Positions 8,400 to 17,476 are shown, counted from the first letter of the stretch. The stretch: 64,000 nucleotides of DNA from DASPLX01 sp035627375 (GCA_035627375.1 DASPLX010000013.1:16564-80563), one strand, 5' to 3'. A program made the numbers and translations. Notes: generated by a model not told the origin, from the sequence alone.

Positions 8400-9053
8400 A
8401 TGGCATGGACTCGTGATGAAATGGCTGCGCGCGCAGCCAAGGAACTGCAAGACGGCTTCTACGTGAACCTCGGCATCGGCTTGCCGACCCTGGTCGCCAA
8501 CTATGTGCCGCAGGAAATGGAAGTCTGGCTGCAATCGGAGAACGGCTTGCTCGGCATCGGTCCTTTCCCGACCGAGGACGAGGTTGATCCAGACCTGATC
8601 AATGCCGGCAAGCAGACCGTGACGTCGCTGTCGGGCTCGTCCTTCTTCAGCTCGGCCGATTCGTTCGCGATGATCCGCGGCGGCAAGATCAACCTGGCGA
8701 TTCTCGGTGCGATGCAAGTGTCGGAGAAGGGCGACCTCGCCAACTGGATGATTCCGGGCAAGATGGTCAAGGGCATGGGCGGCGCGATGGACCTGGTCGC
8801 CGGCGTCAAGCGTGTCGTCGTGCTGATGGAGCATGTCGCCAAGGCCAAGGACGGTTCCACTTCTCCCAAGATCCTCAAGCAATGCGATCTGCCGCTGACC
8901 GGAGTGGGCGTCGTCAATCGCATCATCACCGATCTCGGCGTACTCGACGTGACGCCGAACGGCCTGAAATTGGTTGAGCTCGCGCCCGGGGTGACCAAAG
9001 AGGAAGTGATCGAAAAGACCCAGGCTTCGCTCGACACCTCCGCGCTATCCTGA
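8400..9053 (+). CDS. scoB: 3-oxoacid CoA-transferase subunit B
   Basis: A 217-residue beta subunit with the N-terminal block MAWTRDEMAARAAKELQDG, NLGIGLPTLVANY and the catalytic glutamate in QSENGLLGIGPFP. It forms the thioester intermediate with CoA. Two starts are possible: ATG at 8388, overlapping the scoA stop, and ATG at 8400. I chose 8400 because family members begin at MAWTRDEMA and a G-rich stretch precedes it, but the four extra residues cannot be excluded. A strong hairpin terminator follows at 9075. Confidence 0.92.
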   Translation: MAWTRDEMAARAAKELQDGFYVNLGIGLPTLVANYVPQEMEVWLQSENGLLGIGPFPTEDEVDPDLINAGKQTVTSLSGSSFFSSADSFAMIRGGKINLAILGAMQVSEKGDLANWMIPGKMVKGMGGAMDLVAGVKRVVVLMEHVAKAKDGSTSPKILKQCDLPLTGVGVVNRIITDLGVLDVTPNGLKLVELAPGVTKEEVIEKTQASLDTSALS

Positions 9054-9074
9054 TTCGCGCAAAGGCATGCGGAA

Positions 9075-9102
9075 CGGCGCTCCGGTTCGAGCGCCGTTTT
9101 TT
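9075..9102 (+). terminator. Rho-independent terminator after scoAB
   Basis: The eight-base stem CGGCGCTC (9075-9082) pairs with GAGCGCCG (9089-9096) across a six-base loop and is followed by six T (9097-9102). It lies between the convergent scoB and the sugar dehydrogenase gene. Confidence 0.9.
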
Positions 9103-9108
9103 ATTTCA

Positions 9109-10533
9109 TCAAGGTCGGTATAGCTGGTAGATCGTTCCTGAATAATCGTCGGAGACGTATAGCCCGCCCTTGCCGTCCGGGATGACGGAGACCGGACGGC
9201 CCCAGCGCTGCTTCGCCTTGGCATCGGTGATCCACCCCGCCACCAGATCGACCGCGTCGCCCACCGAACCGTCCGGCCGCAGCGGATAGAACACGACTTT
9301 GTGGCCATTGAGCTCCGAACAATTCCAGCGGCCGTGTAGTCCGACCGCGAGCCCGCTGCGCCATGGTTCGGGCAGCCCGGATTCCTGGAGAAAATTCATG
9401 CCGAGCGGCGCCGAATGCGCGGGCAGGCCCTTGGTCGCGCGATCGATCTTGCCGCAATCGAGCCGATTGCCGTCGGCATTGAGTTCGACGTCGCGATCAT
9501 AGGGCATGTCGTCGATGCCGCTATCCGGGTTGGGGTTGCAGAAGGGCCAGCCATAATTGCCGCCATCCTTCACGCGCACCAGCAAATCCGGCGGATGGCC
9601 GTCCACATAGCGTTGCAGCACTTTACCGAAGTCGTCGCTGCCATCGCCATCGAAATCCCGGTGGAACGGATAGGCGATATTGTCGCGATGGTTGACGACC
9701 GCCCAAAGCTCGTCCGTTCCCGGCCTGAAGCGGATGCCTTCCGCATTGCGCAGGCCGCGCGCATACAGCCGCCGGTTGCCGCCGTCGGCGTCGTATTCGT
9801 AGATTGCGTTGCGGATCGGGTCCGACACGGTGTCCGATATGCAGGCATTGCAGGTCGATGCGATCGATACATAAAGCTTGTTGCCGTTCAGCGCGATGTT
9901 CTTCAGTTCATGGCCATAGGAGCCGCCCAATTCGGGACTGGAGGAATCGGGCAGCCCGGTCACGACTGCCTCGATCGCGCCGATTTCGGTACTCCCGGAA
10001 GCGTAGGGTGCGCGAATGACGCGATGGGATTCCGCGATGTAGACATAGGTCGTCCCGTTCAAAACATGAAACACGATGTCATGCGGTTTGAGCAGGCCCG
10101 ATGCGAACGTGAAACGCATGGGGGCTCCGTCGCCGGGCCGTAGCAGCGTGACGACGCCGCTGCCGGGATTGGAAACGAGGAGGTCGCCGTTCGGCGCGAC
10201 AGCCATGAAGCGCGCGTTCGGTACCCTGGCGAACACCCGGATCGCGAATCCGCGCGGGACGGTGAGCGTACGCGGCGTTGCCAGCTCGCCGGTGGCCATG
10301 TCGGCTGTGACGCTCAAGGCGACGGGAACGCCGTCGCCCGCTTGCGTGCCGCCGGAAATCGGCGGTGGAGCCGAGGCGGGAGAGGGGGGCGGCGGCTGGG
10401 AATCCTCCGAGCCGCCGGAGCACGCGGCGCCCAGCAATGCGGGGCCAAGGGCCGACAACAGAACGAGCGTTTTCGCTCGCGTGATGAAATCCGTGCGCTT
10501 GCACGTGCGGAATGTGCCGGATTCGGAATGCAT
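9109..10533 (-). CDS. PQQ-type sugar (sorbosone) dehydrogenase-like exported protein
   Basis: A 474-residue protein with a hydrophobic signal segment (about 22-37) ending in a lipobox-like LLGAAC (Cys38), then a proline/serine-rich linker and a six-bladed propeller of the glucose/sorbosone dehydrogenase family. Family features include YGHELKNIAL, GLRNAEGIRF, VKDGGNYGWPFC, HSAPLGMNF and KGGLYVSDDYSGTIYQL. The residue at -3 of the lipobox is Gly, so lipidation is uncertain, but export is clear. GGGAG precedes the ATG with good spacing. The cofactor and substrate are not proven. It sits alone between convergent scoAB and bdhA on the same strand. Confidence 0.82.
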   Translation of the reverse strand: MHSESGTFRTCKRTDFITRAKTLVLLSALGPALLGAACSGGSEDSQPPPPSPASAPPPISGGTQAGDGVPVALSVTADMATGELATPRTLTVPRGFAIRVFARVPNARFMAVAPNGDLLVSNPGSGVVTLLRPGDGAPMRFTFASGLLKPHDIVFHVLNGTTYVYIAESHRVIRAPYASGSTEIGAIEAVVTGLPDSSSPELGGSYGHELKNIALNGNKLYVSIASTCNACISDTVSDPIRNAIYEYDADGGNRRLYARGLRNAEGIRFRPGTDELWAVVNHRDNIAYPFHRDFDGDGSDDFGKVLQRYVDGHPPDLLVRVKDGGNYGWPFCNPNPDSGIDDMPYDRDVELNADGNRLDCGKIDRATKGLPAHSAPLGMNFLQESGLPEPWRSGLAVGLHGRWNCSELNGHKVVFYPLRPDGSVGDAVDLVAGWITDAKAKQRWGRPVSVIPDGKGGLYVSDDYSGTIYQLYRP

Positions 10534-10636
10534 GGATTCTCCCGATTCGTTCGACAGGCGAACGACATCGATCCGGCCAGGGCGCGACGGCGCGCGTCAC
10601 GCCATCCGCTGAAAAAGGGAAAGAATCCTCCGCCTC

Positions 10637-11425
10637 TTACTGCGCGATCCAGCCGCCGTCCATGTTCCAGGCGACGCCGCGGACCTGGCTTGCCGCATCG
10701 CTGCAAAGGAAGACCGCCAATGCGCCGAGTTGTTCCGGGCTCACGAATTCGCCGGACGGCTGTTTTTCGGAAAGCAGGCTTTTCTTCGCCTCTTCATTCG
10801 ACAGGCCGGTCTGGGCGGCGCGCGCATCCACCTGCTTCTGTACGAGCGGCGTCAATACCCATCCCGGGCAGATCGCATTGCACGTGACGTTCGAGTGGGC
10901 GGTTTCCAGCGCGGTGACTTTCGTCAAGCCGACGAGGCCGTGCTTGGCTGCCACGTAGGCGGATTTCTGCACCGAAGCCACCAAGCCATGGACCGAGGCG
11001 ATATTGATGATGCGGCCCCAATTCCGCGCCTTCATCGACGGCAGCGCGAGCCGTGTCGTGTGGAAGGCGGAGGAAAGATTGATGGCGATGATCGCGTCCC
11101 ACCTGTCGGCGGGGAAATCCTCGATGTTCGCCACATGCTGGATGCCGGCGTTGTTGACCAGCACATCCACGCCGCCGAATCTGTCGGCCGCGAATTTCAT
11201 CATCGCCTCGATCTCGGCCGGTTTCGACATGTCGGCATTGTGATAGGCCGTCTGTACGCCGAATTCGCTGGCGATGCCGGTCTGCAGCGCGTCGATTTCC
11301 TTGGCGTCGCCGAATCCGTTGAACACGATGTCGGCGCCTTGCGCCGCCAGCGACCTGGCGATGCCGAGGCCGATACCGGAGGTGGAGCCCGTAACCAATG
11401 CCGTCTTGCCCTTGAGCGTCTGCAT
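10637..11425 (-). CDS. bdhA: D-3-hydroxybutyrate dehydrogenase
   Basis: A 262-residue SDR closely matching bacterial 3-hydroxybutyrate dehydrogenases: TGSTSGIGLGIA at the N-terminus, NNAGIQHVANIEDFP, the Ser/Tyr/Lys triad in NIASVHGLVASVQKSAY and AAKHG, NAICPGWVLTPLVQKQ, and a C-terminal RGVAWNMDGGWIAQ. It oxidises D-3-hydroxybutyrate to acetoacetate with NAD+. Together with scoAB it completes hydroxybutyrate use. It is divergent from a hydrolase gene with about 93 bases between starts. Confidence 0.93.
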   Translation of the reverse strand: MQTLKGKTALVTGSTSGIGLGIARSLAAQGADIVFNGFGDAKEIDALQTGIASEFGVQTAYHNADMSKPAEIEAMMKFAADRFGGVDVLVNNAGIQHVANIEDFPADRWDAIIAINLSSAFHTTRLALPSMKARNWGRIINIASVHGLVASVQKSAYVAAKHGLVGLTKVTALETAHSNVTCNAICPGWVLTPLVQKQVDARAAQTGLSNEEAKKSLLSEKQPSGEFVSPEQLGALAVFLCSDAASQVRGVAWNMDGGWIAQ

Positions 11426-11518
11426 GATGTCCTCTACGAAAAATTAGCGATATGATGGATGGGATTTTAAGACGTACACCCTTTGAAATGTCGAATACCC
11501 GACCAGACAGGTAGACCA

Positions 11519-12412
11519 ATGAACCAGCCTTCGCCGAGCCCTTCGCCGAACCGATTCACGCGCAAGTCCGTGCAATGCCTTTCGCCCGCCGGCCTGCACA
11601 CGATGTCGTATAAGGAATGGGGCGATCCACGCAACCCGCGGGTGCTGATTTGCGTGCATGGCGTCACCCGGGTGGCGGACGATTTCGACAACCTTGCGCT
11701 TGCCTTGTGCGATACCTATCGCGTCGTCTGCCCCGATATCGTCGGGCGCGGTCATTCATCGTGGCTGCGCGATCCGCGTCATTATCTGGTTCCTCAATAC
11801 GTCGGCGACATCGTGACCCTGCTTGCGCGTCTCGAAGCGGAGACCGTGCACTGGTTCGGCACCTCGATGGGCGGCCTGATCGGCATGGGGCTTGCGGCGT
11901 TGCCTGACAACCCGATCCGGAAACTGGTGCTGAACGATGTCGGCCCGTCGCTGAACCCGGCGGCCTTGACGCGCATCGGCGAATACATCGGCCAGGCGGT
12001 GCGTTTCCCGACCTTTGACGAAGCGGCAGGCTATATCCGCGACATATCGTCGAGCTTCGGACCGCATACGGAGGAAGAGTGGCGCAAGCTGGCAGCCGAT
12101 GTATTGCGCCAGGATAAGGACGGGCAATGGATACGTCACTACGACCTCGGCCTGGCGATGCCGTTCAAAGCGCTGACCGTCGAAGCGGCCCAGCAGGGCG
12201 AGGCCATGCTGTGGGCCGCTTATGATGCGGTCAGGTGCCCGACGCTGCTCGTACGCGGCGCGGAATCGGATCTGCTGACGCCCGAAGTCGCCGCGGCCAT
12301 GACGCAACGCGGCCCGAAGGCGAAGTTGATCGAGTTGCCCGGGGTCGGCCATGCGCCGACCTTTTTCCACCAGGATCAGATTGCGATTGCCAAGTCATTC
12401 CTGCTTGCTTGA
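11519..12412 (+). CDS. Alpha/beta-fold hydrolase
   Basis: A 297-residue alpha/beta hydrolase with HGVTR (oxyanion loop), nucleophile motif GTSMGG, an acid candidate in AESDLLTPE and the histidine in GVGHAP. The sequence resembles lactonase/esterase members such as 3-oxoadipate enol-lactonase relatives, but the substrate cannot be named. The start at 11519 (MNQPSPSP) follows AGGT, while an in-frame ATG at 11483 has no binding site. It stands beside bdhA, divergently transcribed, so a link to PHB or hydroxybutyrate oligomer cleavage is possible but unproven. Confidence 0.8.
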   Translation: MNQPSPSPSPNRFTRKSVQCLSPAGLHTMSYKEWGDPRNPRVLICVHGVTRVADDFDNLALALCDTYRVVCPDIVGRGHSSWLRDPRHYLVPQYVGDIVTLLARLEAETVHWFGTSMGGLIGMGLAALPDNPIRKLVLNDVGPSLNPAALTRIGEYIGQAVRFPTFDEAAGYIRDISSSFGPHTEEEWRKLAADVLRQDKDGQWIRHYDLGLAMPFKALTVEAAQQGEAMLWAAYDAVRCPTLLVRGAESDLLTPEVAAAMTQRGPKAKLIELPGVGHAPTFFHQDQIAIAKSFLLA

Positions 12413-12579
12413 ATTATCATGTAGCCTGTCCTTCGGCGCGGACCGTCACCGGCAGCTTCGCTTGCTCTGGGAGCGGACCTGCGTCGAAACTCCGTTTTTC
12501 GCTCCGGCCGCGGCGAATGCGGCCTAACTCGCCACGCAAGTCGGCATCATCGAAACTTCGTTTTAACCAGATGGGAACC

Positions 12580-12930
12580 ATGGAAATCAAACGTTTGCAT
12601 GTAGGGAAAAGATTGTCGGAAGCGGCGATTCACAACGGTACGGTGTATCTGGCCGGCCAGGTCGCGAACGATATCACGCAAGGCATCGAAGGCCAGACGC
12701 GCGAGGTGCTCGATCAGATCGACAAACTGTTGGCGGAGGCCGGAAGCGATAAGTCGCGTATCCTGATGTGCCAGATTTTCCTCGCCGACCTCAAGGATTT
12801 CGCCGGCATGAACGCGGTGTGGGAGCAATGGGTGGCAGAGGGCAATGCCCCGCCGCGCGCCACGGTGCAAGCCAGCCTTGCCAAGCCGGAATGGCTGGTC
12901 GAGATGGTGGTGACCGCCGCCCAGGGATGA
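12580..12930 (+). CDS. RidA family protein (YjgF/YER057c/UK114)
   Basis: A 116-residue protein with the RidA fold signature: NGTVYLAGQVANDITQGIEGQ, a central DKLLAEAGSDKSRILMCQIFLAD, and the substrate arginine in the PPRATV motif. RidA members hydrolyse reactive enamine/imine intermediates released by PLP enzymes. The subgroup here is not the canonical RidA. An ATG at 12571 is equally in frame. I prefer 12580, where GGGA stands just upstream, but the choice is weak. The 167 bases between the hydrolase stop and this start show no gene. Confidence 0.8.
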   Translation: MEIKRLHVGKRLSEAAIHNGTVYLAGQVANDITQGIEGQTREVLDQIDKLLAEAGSDKSRILMCQIFLADLKDFAGMNAVWEQWVAEGNAPPRATVQASLAKPEWLVEMVVTAAQG

Positions 12931-12979
12931 CAGACCGGACCGGAGCGCGACGGGGCGCTTCGGACGTAACAGGATGAGG

Positions 12980-13010
12980 GCGGAAAATGCACGGCAATGC
13001 GTTTTTCCGC
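12980..13010 (+). promoter_or_regulatory. Hairpin in the relA leader
   Basis: GCGGAAAA (12980-12987) is complementary to TTTTCCGC (13003-13010). The hairpin ends 11 bases before the relA ATG and so could limit ribosome access or act as a weak terminator of ridA transcripts. No regulatory role is shown. Confidence 0.4.
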
Positions 13011-13021
13011 AATGAAGAATT

Positions 13022-15289
13022 ATGGTTTCGATAGCAGCAGCGCAAAACGCGACGGAAGTACAGCTATCGTCCGGCTTGAGCGCAGACGATAGCTCCAGGG
13101 TATTGGATGCGCTGGCCTTCGTCCGGCCCTACTACGCGGGGAAAAACGTCGTCACCGGCCAGGATGCGTTCGAGTTCGCGCAGAGCGCTGCTTCGGTGCT
13201 GGCGCTATTGAAGACCGACGCCGACGCGCGCATTGCCGCTCTGCTGTACGAATTGCCCGCGCTCGATTCCAAGGCCGCGGAAAACATCGCGGTACGCTTT
13301 GGCAAGGATGTCGCCGATCTCGTCACCGGCATTCGCCAACTGATCCGCTTGCATGAAGTCACCGTCGCCCAGCAGGATGTCGGGCGCGGGAAGAACGCCG
13401 CGCAGCAGGCGACTGCCCAACTCGAGACATTGCGCAAGATGCTGTTGGCGATGGCGACCGACATGCGCGTGGTATTGGTGCGGCTCGCGTCGCGTGTCGC
13501 GACCTTGCGTTTCTTCGCCGAGCAGAAGATGGAGGGCGATCGCACTCGCGAGTATGCTCGCGAGACGATGGACATGTATGCGCCGCTGGCGAACCGGCTC
13601 GGCGTCTGGCAATTGAAGTGGGAGCTGGAAGACTTGTCTTTCCGCTTCATGGAGCCTGCCACCTACAAGCGCATCGCGAAGATGCTCGAAGAAAAGCGCA
13701 TGGAGCGCGAGAGCTTCGTCGAAGGCGCGATCGCGCGCTTGAAATCCGAATTGGCGGCGGCCGGAGTCAAGGCGGAAGTGTATGGCCGCCCGAAGCATAT
13801 CTACAGCATCTGGAACAAGATGCGCGGCAAGTCGGTCGATTTTTCCGAACTCTATGACGTGCGCGCCTTTCGCGTCATCGTCGACGATGTCAAGGCTTGC
13901 TACACGGTGCTGGGCATTCTTCACAATACCTGGACGCCGATTCCGAAGGAATTCGACGATTACATCTCGCGGCCGAAGCCGAACGGCTATCAGTCCTTGC
14001 ATACCGTGGTCGTGGCCGAGGACGGCCGCCCGATCGAAGTGCAGATCCGCACCCACGAAATGCATCGATTCGCCGAGTACGGCGTCGCCGCGCATTGGCG
14101 CTACAAGGAATCGGGCGGCTCGAATTTCGCGGCGCAGAAGTACGACGAGAAGATCGCATGGCTGCGCCAGCTGCTGGCGTGGAAGAACGAAGTGGCCGAT
14201 GCGGTCGTCACGCATGAAGACAGCGAGCGCAGCCAGCATGAATGGGTCGAGAAACTCAAGGCGACCACGCTCGACGATCATATCTACGTGCTGACGCCGC
14301 AGGCGCGCGTGATCGAATTGCCGACCGGCGCGACGCCGATCGATTTCGCCTATCACCTGCACAGCGACGTCGGCCATCGCTGCCGCGGCGCGCGCGTCGA
14401 CGGCGTGATGGTGCCGCTGAACACGCCGCTCAAGAACGGCCAGACGGTCGAGATCATCACCGCCAAGGGCAGCAGCGTCGCAGCGGGAATGGCGGGTCCC
14501 TCGCGCGACTGGCTGAGTCCGGGTTATATCGCGAGCGCGCGCACGCGCGCCAAGGTGCGCGCATGGTTCAACGCGGTCGAACACGAGGAAACCGTGTCCG
14601 CCGGCCGCGCCCTGATCGAAAAGACCCTGCAGCGCGAAGGCAAGACCGCTGTCAACCTCGAGGAGTTGGCACATAAACTCGGCTTCGCCAAGCTGGACGA
14701 TCTGTTTCTCGCCGTCGGCAAGGAAACGTTCAGCCTGCGCAATGTCGAGCAAGCCTTGCATGAGGGCGAACAGGAGCCGCAGCCGATCGACGAAGAGGAG
14801 CTCGTCACGCGCAAGAGCCGGCAGTCGAGCGTCGCGCAGGGAGCGAAATCGGGCGTGCTGGTCGTCGGCACCGACGGCTTGCTGACCCAGCTCGCCCGCT
14901 GCTGTAAGCCGGCGCCGCCGGACGACATCGTCGGATTCGTCACGCGCGGCAAGGGTGTGTCGATTCATCGCGCCAATTGCAAGAACCTGGCGCAAATGAA
15001 GGCCAAGGCGCCGGAGCGCCTGATTCGCACGGAGTGGGGCAACCTTGGCAGGGAGACGGTGTATCCGGTCGATATTTTCGTGCTGGCGATGGACCGCCAA
15101 GGCCTGCTGCGGGATATTTCGGACGTTTTCTTGCGCGAGAAAATCAACGTGACCGGCGTTTCGACGCAAAGCGCGAAAGGGCAGGCTCGCATGGCGTTCA
15201 CCGCCGAAATCGGTTCGACGGCGCAGTTGCAGAAAGCGCTGGCCGTGATTCGCGAAGTGAAGGGAGTGGTCGAGGCGCGCCGTCAGTGA
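13022..15289 (+). CDS. relA: RelA-type (p)ppGpp synthetase
   Basis: A 755-residue long RSH enzyme. The N-terminal hydrolase domain is degenerate: the HD pair is replaced in AALLYELPAL, so (p)ppGpp hydrolysis is not expected. The synthetase domain carries ELYDVRAFRVIV, EFDD at 310-313 immediately before YISRPKPNGYQSLHTVV, and EVQIRTHEMHRFAEYGVAAHW. The EXDD motif is the mark of RelA rather than SpoT synthetases. It is followed by TGS (about 410-470), a zinc-finger/RIS segment with CC in ARCCKPAP, and a C-terminal ACT domain. It makes the stringent-response alarmone on stalled ribosomes. Its end overlaps the convergent cation transporter gene by seven bases. Confidence 0.95.
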   Translation: MVSIAAAQNATEVQLSSGLSADDSSRVLDALAFVRPYYAGKNVVTGQDAFEFAQSAASVLALLKTDADARIAALLYELPALDSKAAENIAVRFGKDVADLVTGIRQLIRLHEVTVAQQDVGRGKNAAQQATAQLETLRKMLLAMATDMRVVLVRLASRVATLRFFAEQKMEGDRTREYARETMDMYAPLANRLGVWQLKWELEDLSFRFMEPATYKRIAKMLEEKRMERESFVEGAIARLKSELAAAGVKAEVYGRPKHIYSIWNKMRGKSVDFSELYDVRAFRVIVDDVKACYTVLGILHNTWTPIPKEFDDYISRPKPNGYQSLHTVVVAEDGRPIEVQIRTHEMHRFAEYGVAAHWRYKESGGSNFAAQKYDEKIAWLRQLLAWKNEVADAVVTHEDSERSQHEWVEKLKATTLDDHIYVLTPQARVIELPTGATPIDFAYHLHSDVGHRCRGARVDGVMVPLNTPLKNGQTVEIITAKGSSVAAGMAGPSRDWLSPGYIASARTRAKVRAWFNAVEHEETVSAGRALIEKTLQREGKTAVNLEELAHKLGFAKLDDLFLAVGKETFSLRNVEQALHEGEQEPQPIDEEELVTRKSRQSSVAQGAKSGVLVVGTDGLLTQLARCCKPAPPDDIVGFVTRGKGVSIHRANCKNLAQMKAKAPERLIRTEWGNLGRETVYPVDIFVLAMDRQGLLRDISDVFLREKINVTGVSTQSAKGQARMAFTAEIGSTAQLQKALAVIREVKGVVEARRQ

Positions 15290-16260
15290 CGATGGCGGCG
15301 ATGCCGTTCGTGCTTGCGCGCGCCATTGCATTCCCCCTTCACCATGGCCGGCAATTCCGCTTGCAGCGTCACGTGGTCGATGCCGTGCGCTTCCAGTAGC
15401 ATCTTTCTGATCGACTGCAGCACGGCCGGCCATTCCTGCAGGTCGCGCATTTCGATATGCCCGATCAGGGCCGGCTGGCCGGGCGACATTTCCCACACAT
15501 GCAGGTCATGCACCGACAGCACGCCGTCGATCGATTCGAGATCGGCGCCTACTTTGATGTAATCGATGCCGCTCGGCACGCCTTCCATCAAGGCGTGATA
15601 GGAGTCGCGCAAGACGCCCAGCGTCGACCTGAGAATCAGGAGCGAAACGAAGACCGATAGCAAGGGATCGATCTGCAGCCAGCCGGTCAGATGGATGACG
15701 GCGCCGGCGATCAAGGCCGCGACGGAGCCGAGCAGGTCGCCCAGTACATGAACCAGCGCGGCGCGCGTATTGACGCTGTGCTTGTCGTGCGACAGGATCC
15801 ACGCGACAATCAGATTCACCGTCAGGCCGAGTGCCGCGACCATCAGTACCGCTTTTCCCTGCACCGGTTGCGGATGCGCGAAGCGTTGTGCCGCTTCGAG
15901 ACCGATCCAGCCTATGACAGCAAGCATGGCGAGGCCGTTGACGAAAGCCGCGAGCGCCTCAGCGCGGCCGAAGCCGAAGGAGTGCTTGGCGGAGGGAGGG
16001 CGCTTCGCGATATGCTGGGCAAAGAGGGCCAGGCCGAGAGCCGAGGCGTCGGTCACCATGTGGCCGGCGTCGGAGATCAGCGCCAGCGAATTGGACCAGA
16101 ATCCGGCCGCGACCTCGATGACGGCGAAGCCGAGAGTCAGGGCCAGCGACCAGCCGAGCACGCCGGGATTGCGGCCTTCGGCGACATGACGATACTTGGC
16201 GTCATTTGCGCGATGGGCATGGAGATGGGCGGTCGGATCGGGTGATGAATGGTTCTGCAT
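15283..16260 (-). CDS. Cation diffusion facilitator (zinc/cadmium/cobalt-type efflux)
   Basis: A 325-residue inner-membrane CDF transporter with six predicted helices. The metal-site helices carry SDAGHMVTDA in TM2 and HVLGDLLGS in TM5 (HxxxD type). The N-terminus (HAHRANDAKYRHVAEG) and the extreme C-terminus (KHERHRRHRH) are histidine-rich. The cytoplasmic C-terminal domain follows (GVPSGIDYIKVGADLESIDG). It probably exports Zn2+ or a similar divalent metal by H+ antiport; the exact metal is not certain. The start at 16260 (MQNHSSPD) is favoured because the preceding sequence back to 16458 is not family-like. It is convergent and overlapping with relA. Confidence 0.88.
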   Translation of the reverse strand: MQNHSSPDPTAHLHAHRANDAKYRHVAEGRNPGVLGWSLALTLGFAVIEVAAGFWSNSLALISDAGHMVTDASALGLALFAQHIAKRPPSAKHSFGFGRAEALAAFVNGLAMLAVIGWIGLEAAQRFAHPQPVQGKAVLMVAALGLTVNLIVAWILSHDKHSVNTRAALVHVLGDLLGSVAALIAGAVIHLTGWLQIDPLLSVFVSLLILRSTLGVLRDSYHALMEGVPSGIDYIKVGADLESIDGVLSVHDLHVWEMSPGQPALIGHIEMRDLQEWPAVLQSIRKMLLEAHGIDHVTLQAELPAMVKGECNGARKHERHRRHRH

Positions 16261-16438
16261 GGAATGCTCGTTCGTCGGCCTGATCGCCACGGCGTTGCGC
16301 AGGCGTGCCCGGGCGTCTCCGGCTCGCGATCCAGTGTACTGGAATTGTCTGGATGTAACCACTTTTGCCGGAAGCTCTTGACCGAATCCGGCCTGTTTGT
16401 ATGATAAGCCGCGATGCCAACCATGTACGCGGAACGCC

Positions 16439-17248
16439 ATGCCCAAATTCGCCGCCAACTTGACGATGATGTACCACGAGTTCGAGTTTCTCGATCGTTT
16501 CGCTGCTGCGGCAAAGGATGGTTTTGCCGGCGTGGAATTTCTCTTTCCCTATGGATTCCTGGCGAGCGAACTCAAATCTCGATTGTTCGATCACGGCCTG
16601 ACGATGGCGCTCTTCAATGCCCCTGCGGGCGACTGGGCGGCTGGGGAGCGCGGCATTGCCGCCTTGCCTGGGCGCGAGATGGAATTCAGGCGCGGCATCG
16701 AGCGGGCGCTCGGCTATGCCGGAGTGCTGGGCAATAAACGCCTGCATGTCATGGCCGGTATCGTGGATGCCGCGCGGGACAGGGAACATTGTCGCGAGAC
16801 GTATCTACGCAATCTGGAATACGCCGCCGAACAGGCTGCCTCGCACGGCATCACGATAACGATCGAGCCGATCAACACGCGCGACATGCCCGGCTATTTC
16901 CTGGAGCATCAACGGGAGGCGCATGCGATTTGCGGCGAGGTCGGGGCGCCGAATCTGAAGGTCCAGTTCGATCTCTATCATTGCCAGGTCATGGAAGGAG
17001 ATCTTGCATGCGCCATGCGCCGCGATATCGGCCGCATTGCGCATATGCAGATCGCCGGCGTGCCGGATCGGCATGAGCCGGACGACGGCGAGATCCACTA
17101 CCCATATTTGTTTGCCCTGATGGACAAGCTTGGTTACGACGGCTGGGTCGGCTGTGAATATCGTCCGCGGGCTGGAACATCGGAAGGCTTGGGCTGGATG
17201 AGGAAATGGCGGATGGAAAATGAAGTCCACAAAACACTAGCGCAGTAG
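16439..17248 (+). CDS. hyi: Hydroxypyruvate isomerase
   Basis: A 269-residue TIM-barrel enzyme starting MPKFAANLTMMYHEFEFLDR, with GVEFLFPY, NAPAGDWAAGERGIAALPGR, the metal/active-site acid in ITIEPINTRDMPGY, QFDLYHCQVMEGDL, and GCEYRP near the end. It interconverts hydroxypyruvate and tartronate semialdehyde in glyoxylate metabolism. The start at 16439 is set by the family N-terminus. An upstream in-frame ATG at 16397 would add non-conserved residues. It stands alone, divergent from the CDF gene, and is followed closely by tRNA-Val. Confidence 0.9.
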   Translation: MPKFAANLTMMYHEFEFLDRFAAAAKDGFAGVEFLFPYGFLASELKSRLFDHGLTMALFNAPAGDWAAGERGIAALPGREMEFRRGIERALGYAGVLGNKRLHVMAGIVDAARDREHCRETYLRNLEYAAEQAASHGITITIEPINTRDMPGYFLEHQREAHAICGEVGAPNLKVQFDLYHCQVMEGDLACAMRRDIGRIAHMQIAGVPDRHEPDDGEIHYPYLFALMDKLGYDGWVGCEYRPRAGTSEGLGWMRKWRMENEVHKTLAQ

Positions 17249-17260
17249 AAAAAATGGCGC

Positions 17261-17266
17261 TATAAT
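17261..17266 (+). promoter_or_regulatory. -10 element for tRNA-Val
   Basis: A perfect TATAAT stands 12 bases before the mature 5' end of the tRNA. No clear -35 hexamer is visible at the expected spacing, overlapping the end of hyi. Confidence 0.6.
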
Positions 17267-17277
17267 TTCGTTTCTTT

Positions 17278-17354
17278 AGGCTCGTAGCTCAGCTGGTTAG
17301 AGCACTACCTTGACATGGTAGGGGTCGTTGGTTCGAGTCCAATCGAGCCTACCA
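17278..17354 (+). tRNA. tRNA-Val(GAC)
   Basis: A 77-nt cloverleaf with encoded CCA. The acceptor stem AGGCTCG pairs with CGAGCCT, the D arm is GCTC...GAGC, the anticodon stem is CTACC/GGTAG with loop TTGACAT (anticodon GAC), the T arm is GTTGG/CCAAT around TTCGAGT, and the discriminator is A before CCA. Confidence 0.97.
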
Positions 17355-17476
17355 ACGAATACTTTGTAAGAGTGAGAAAGGCAATCTCGGTTATGACACC
17401 GCGAACTACCACGGTAGTGGTTTGGGAGCGACGCTAGTCGAGAGTCTTTTTCGTCTGTACTGGGTTGAAGAAAAAG

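Noticed and set aside
13205..15496. A 763-codon frame opposite relA
   Set aside because: Shadow of relA; no conserved domains and no ribosome binding site.
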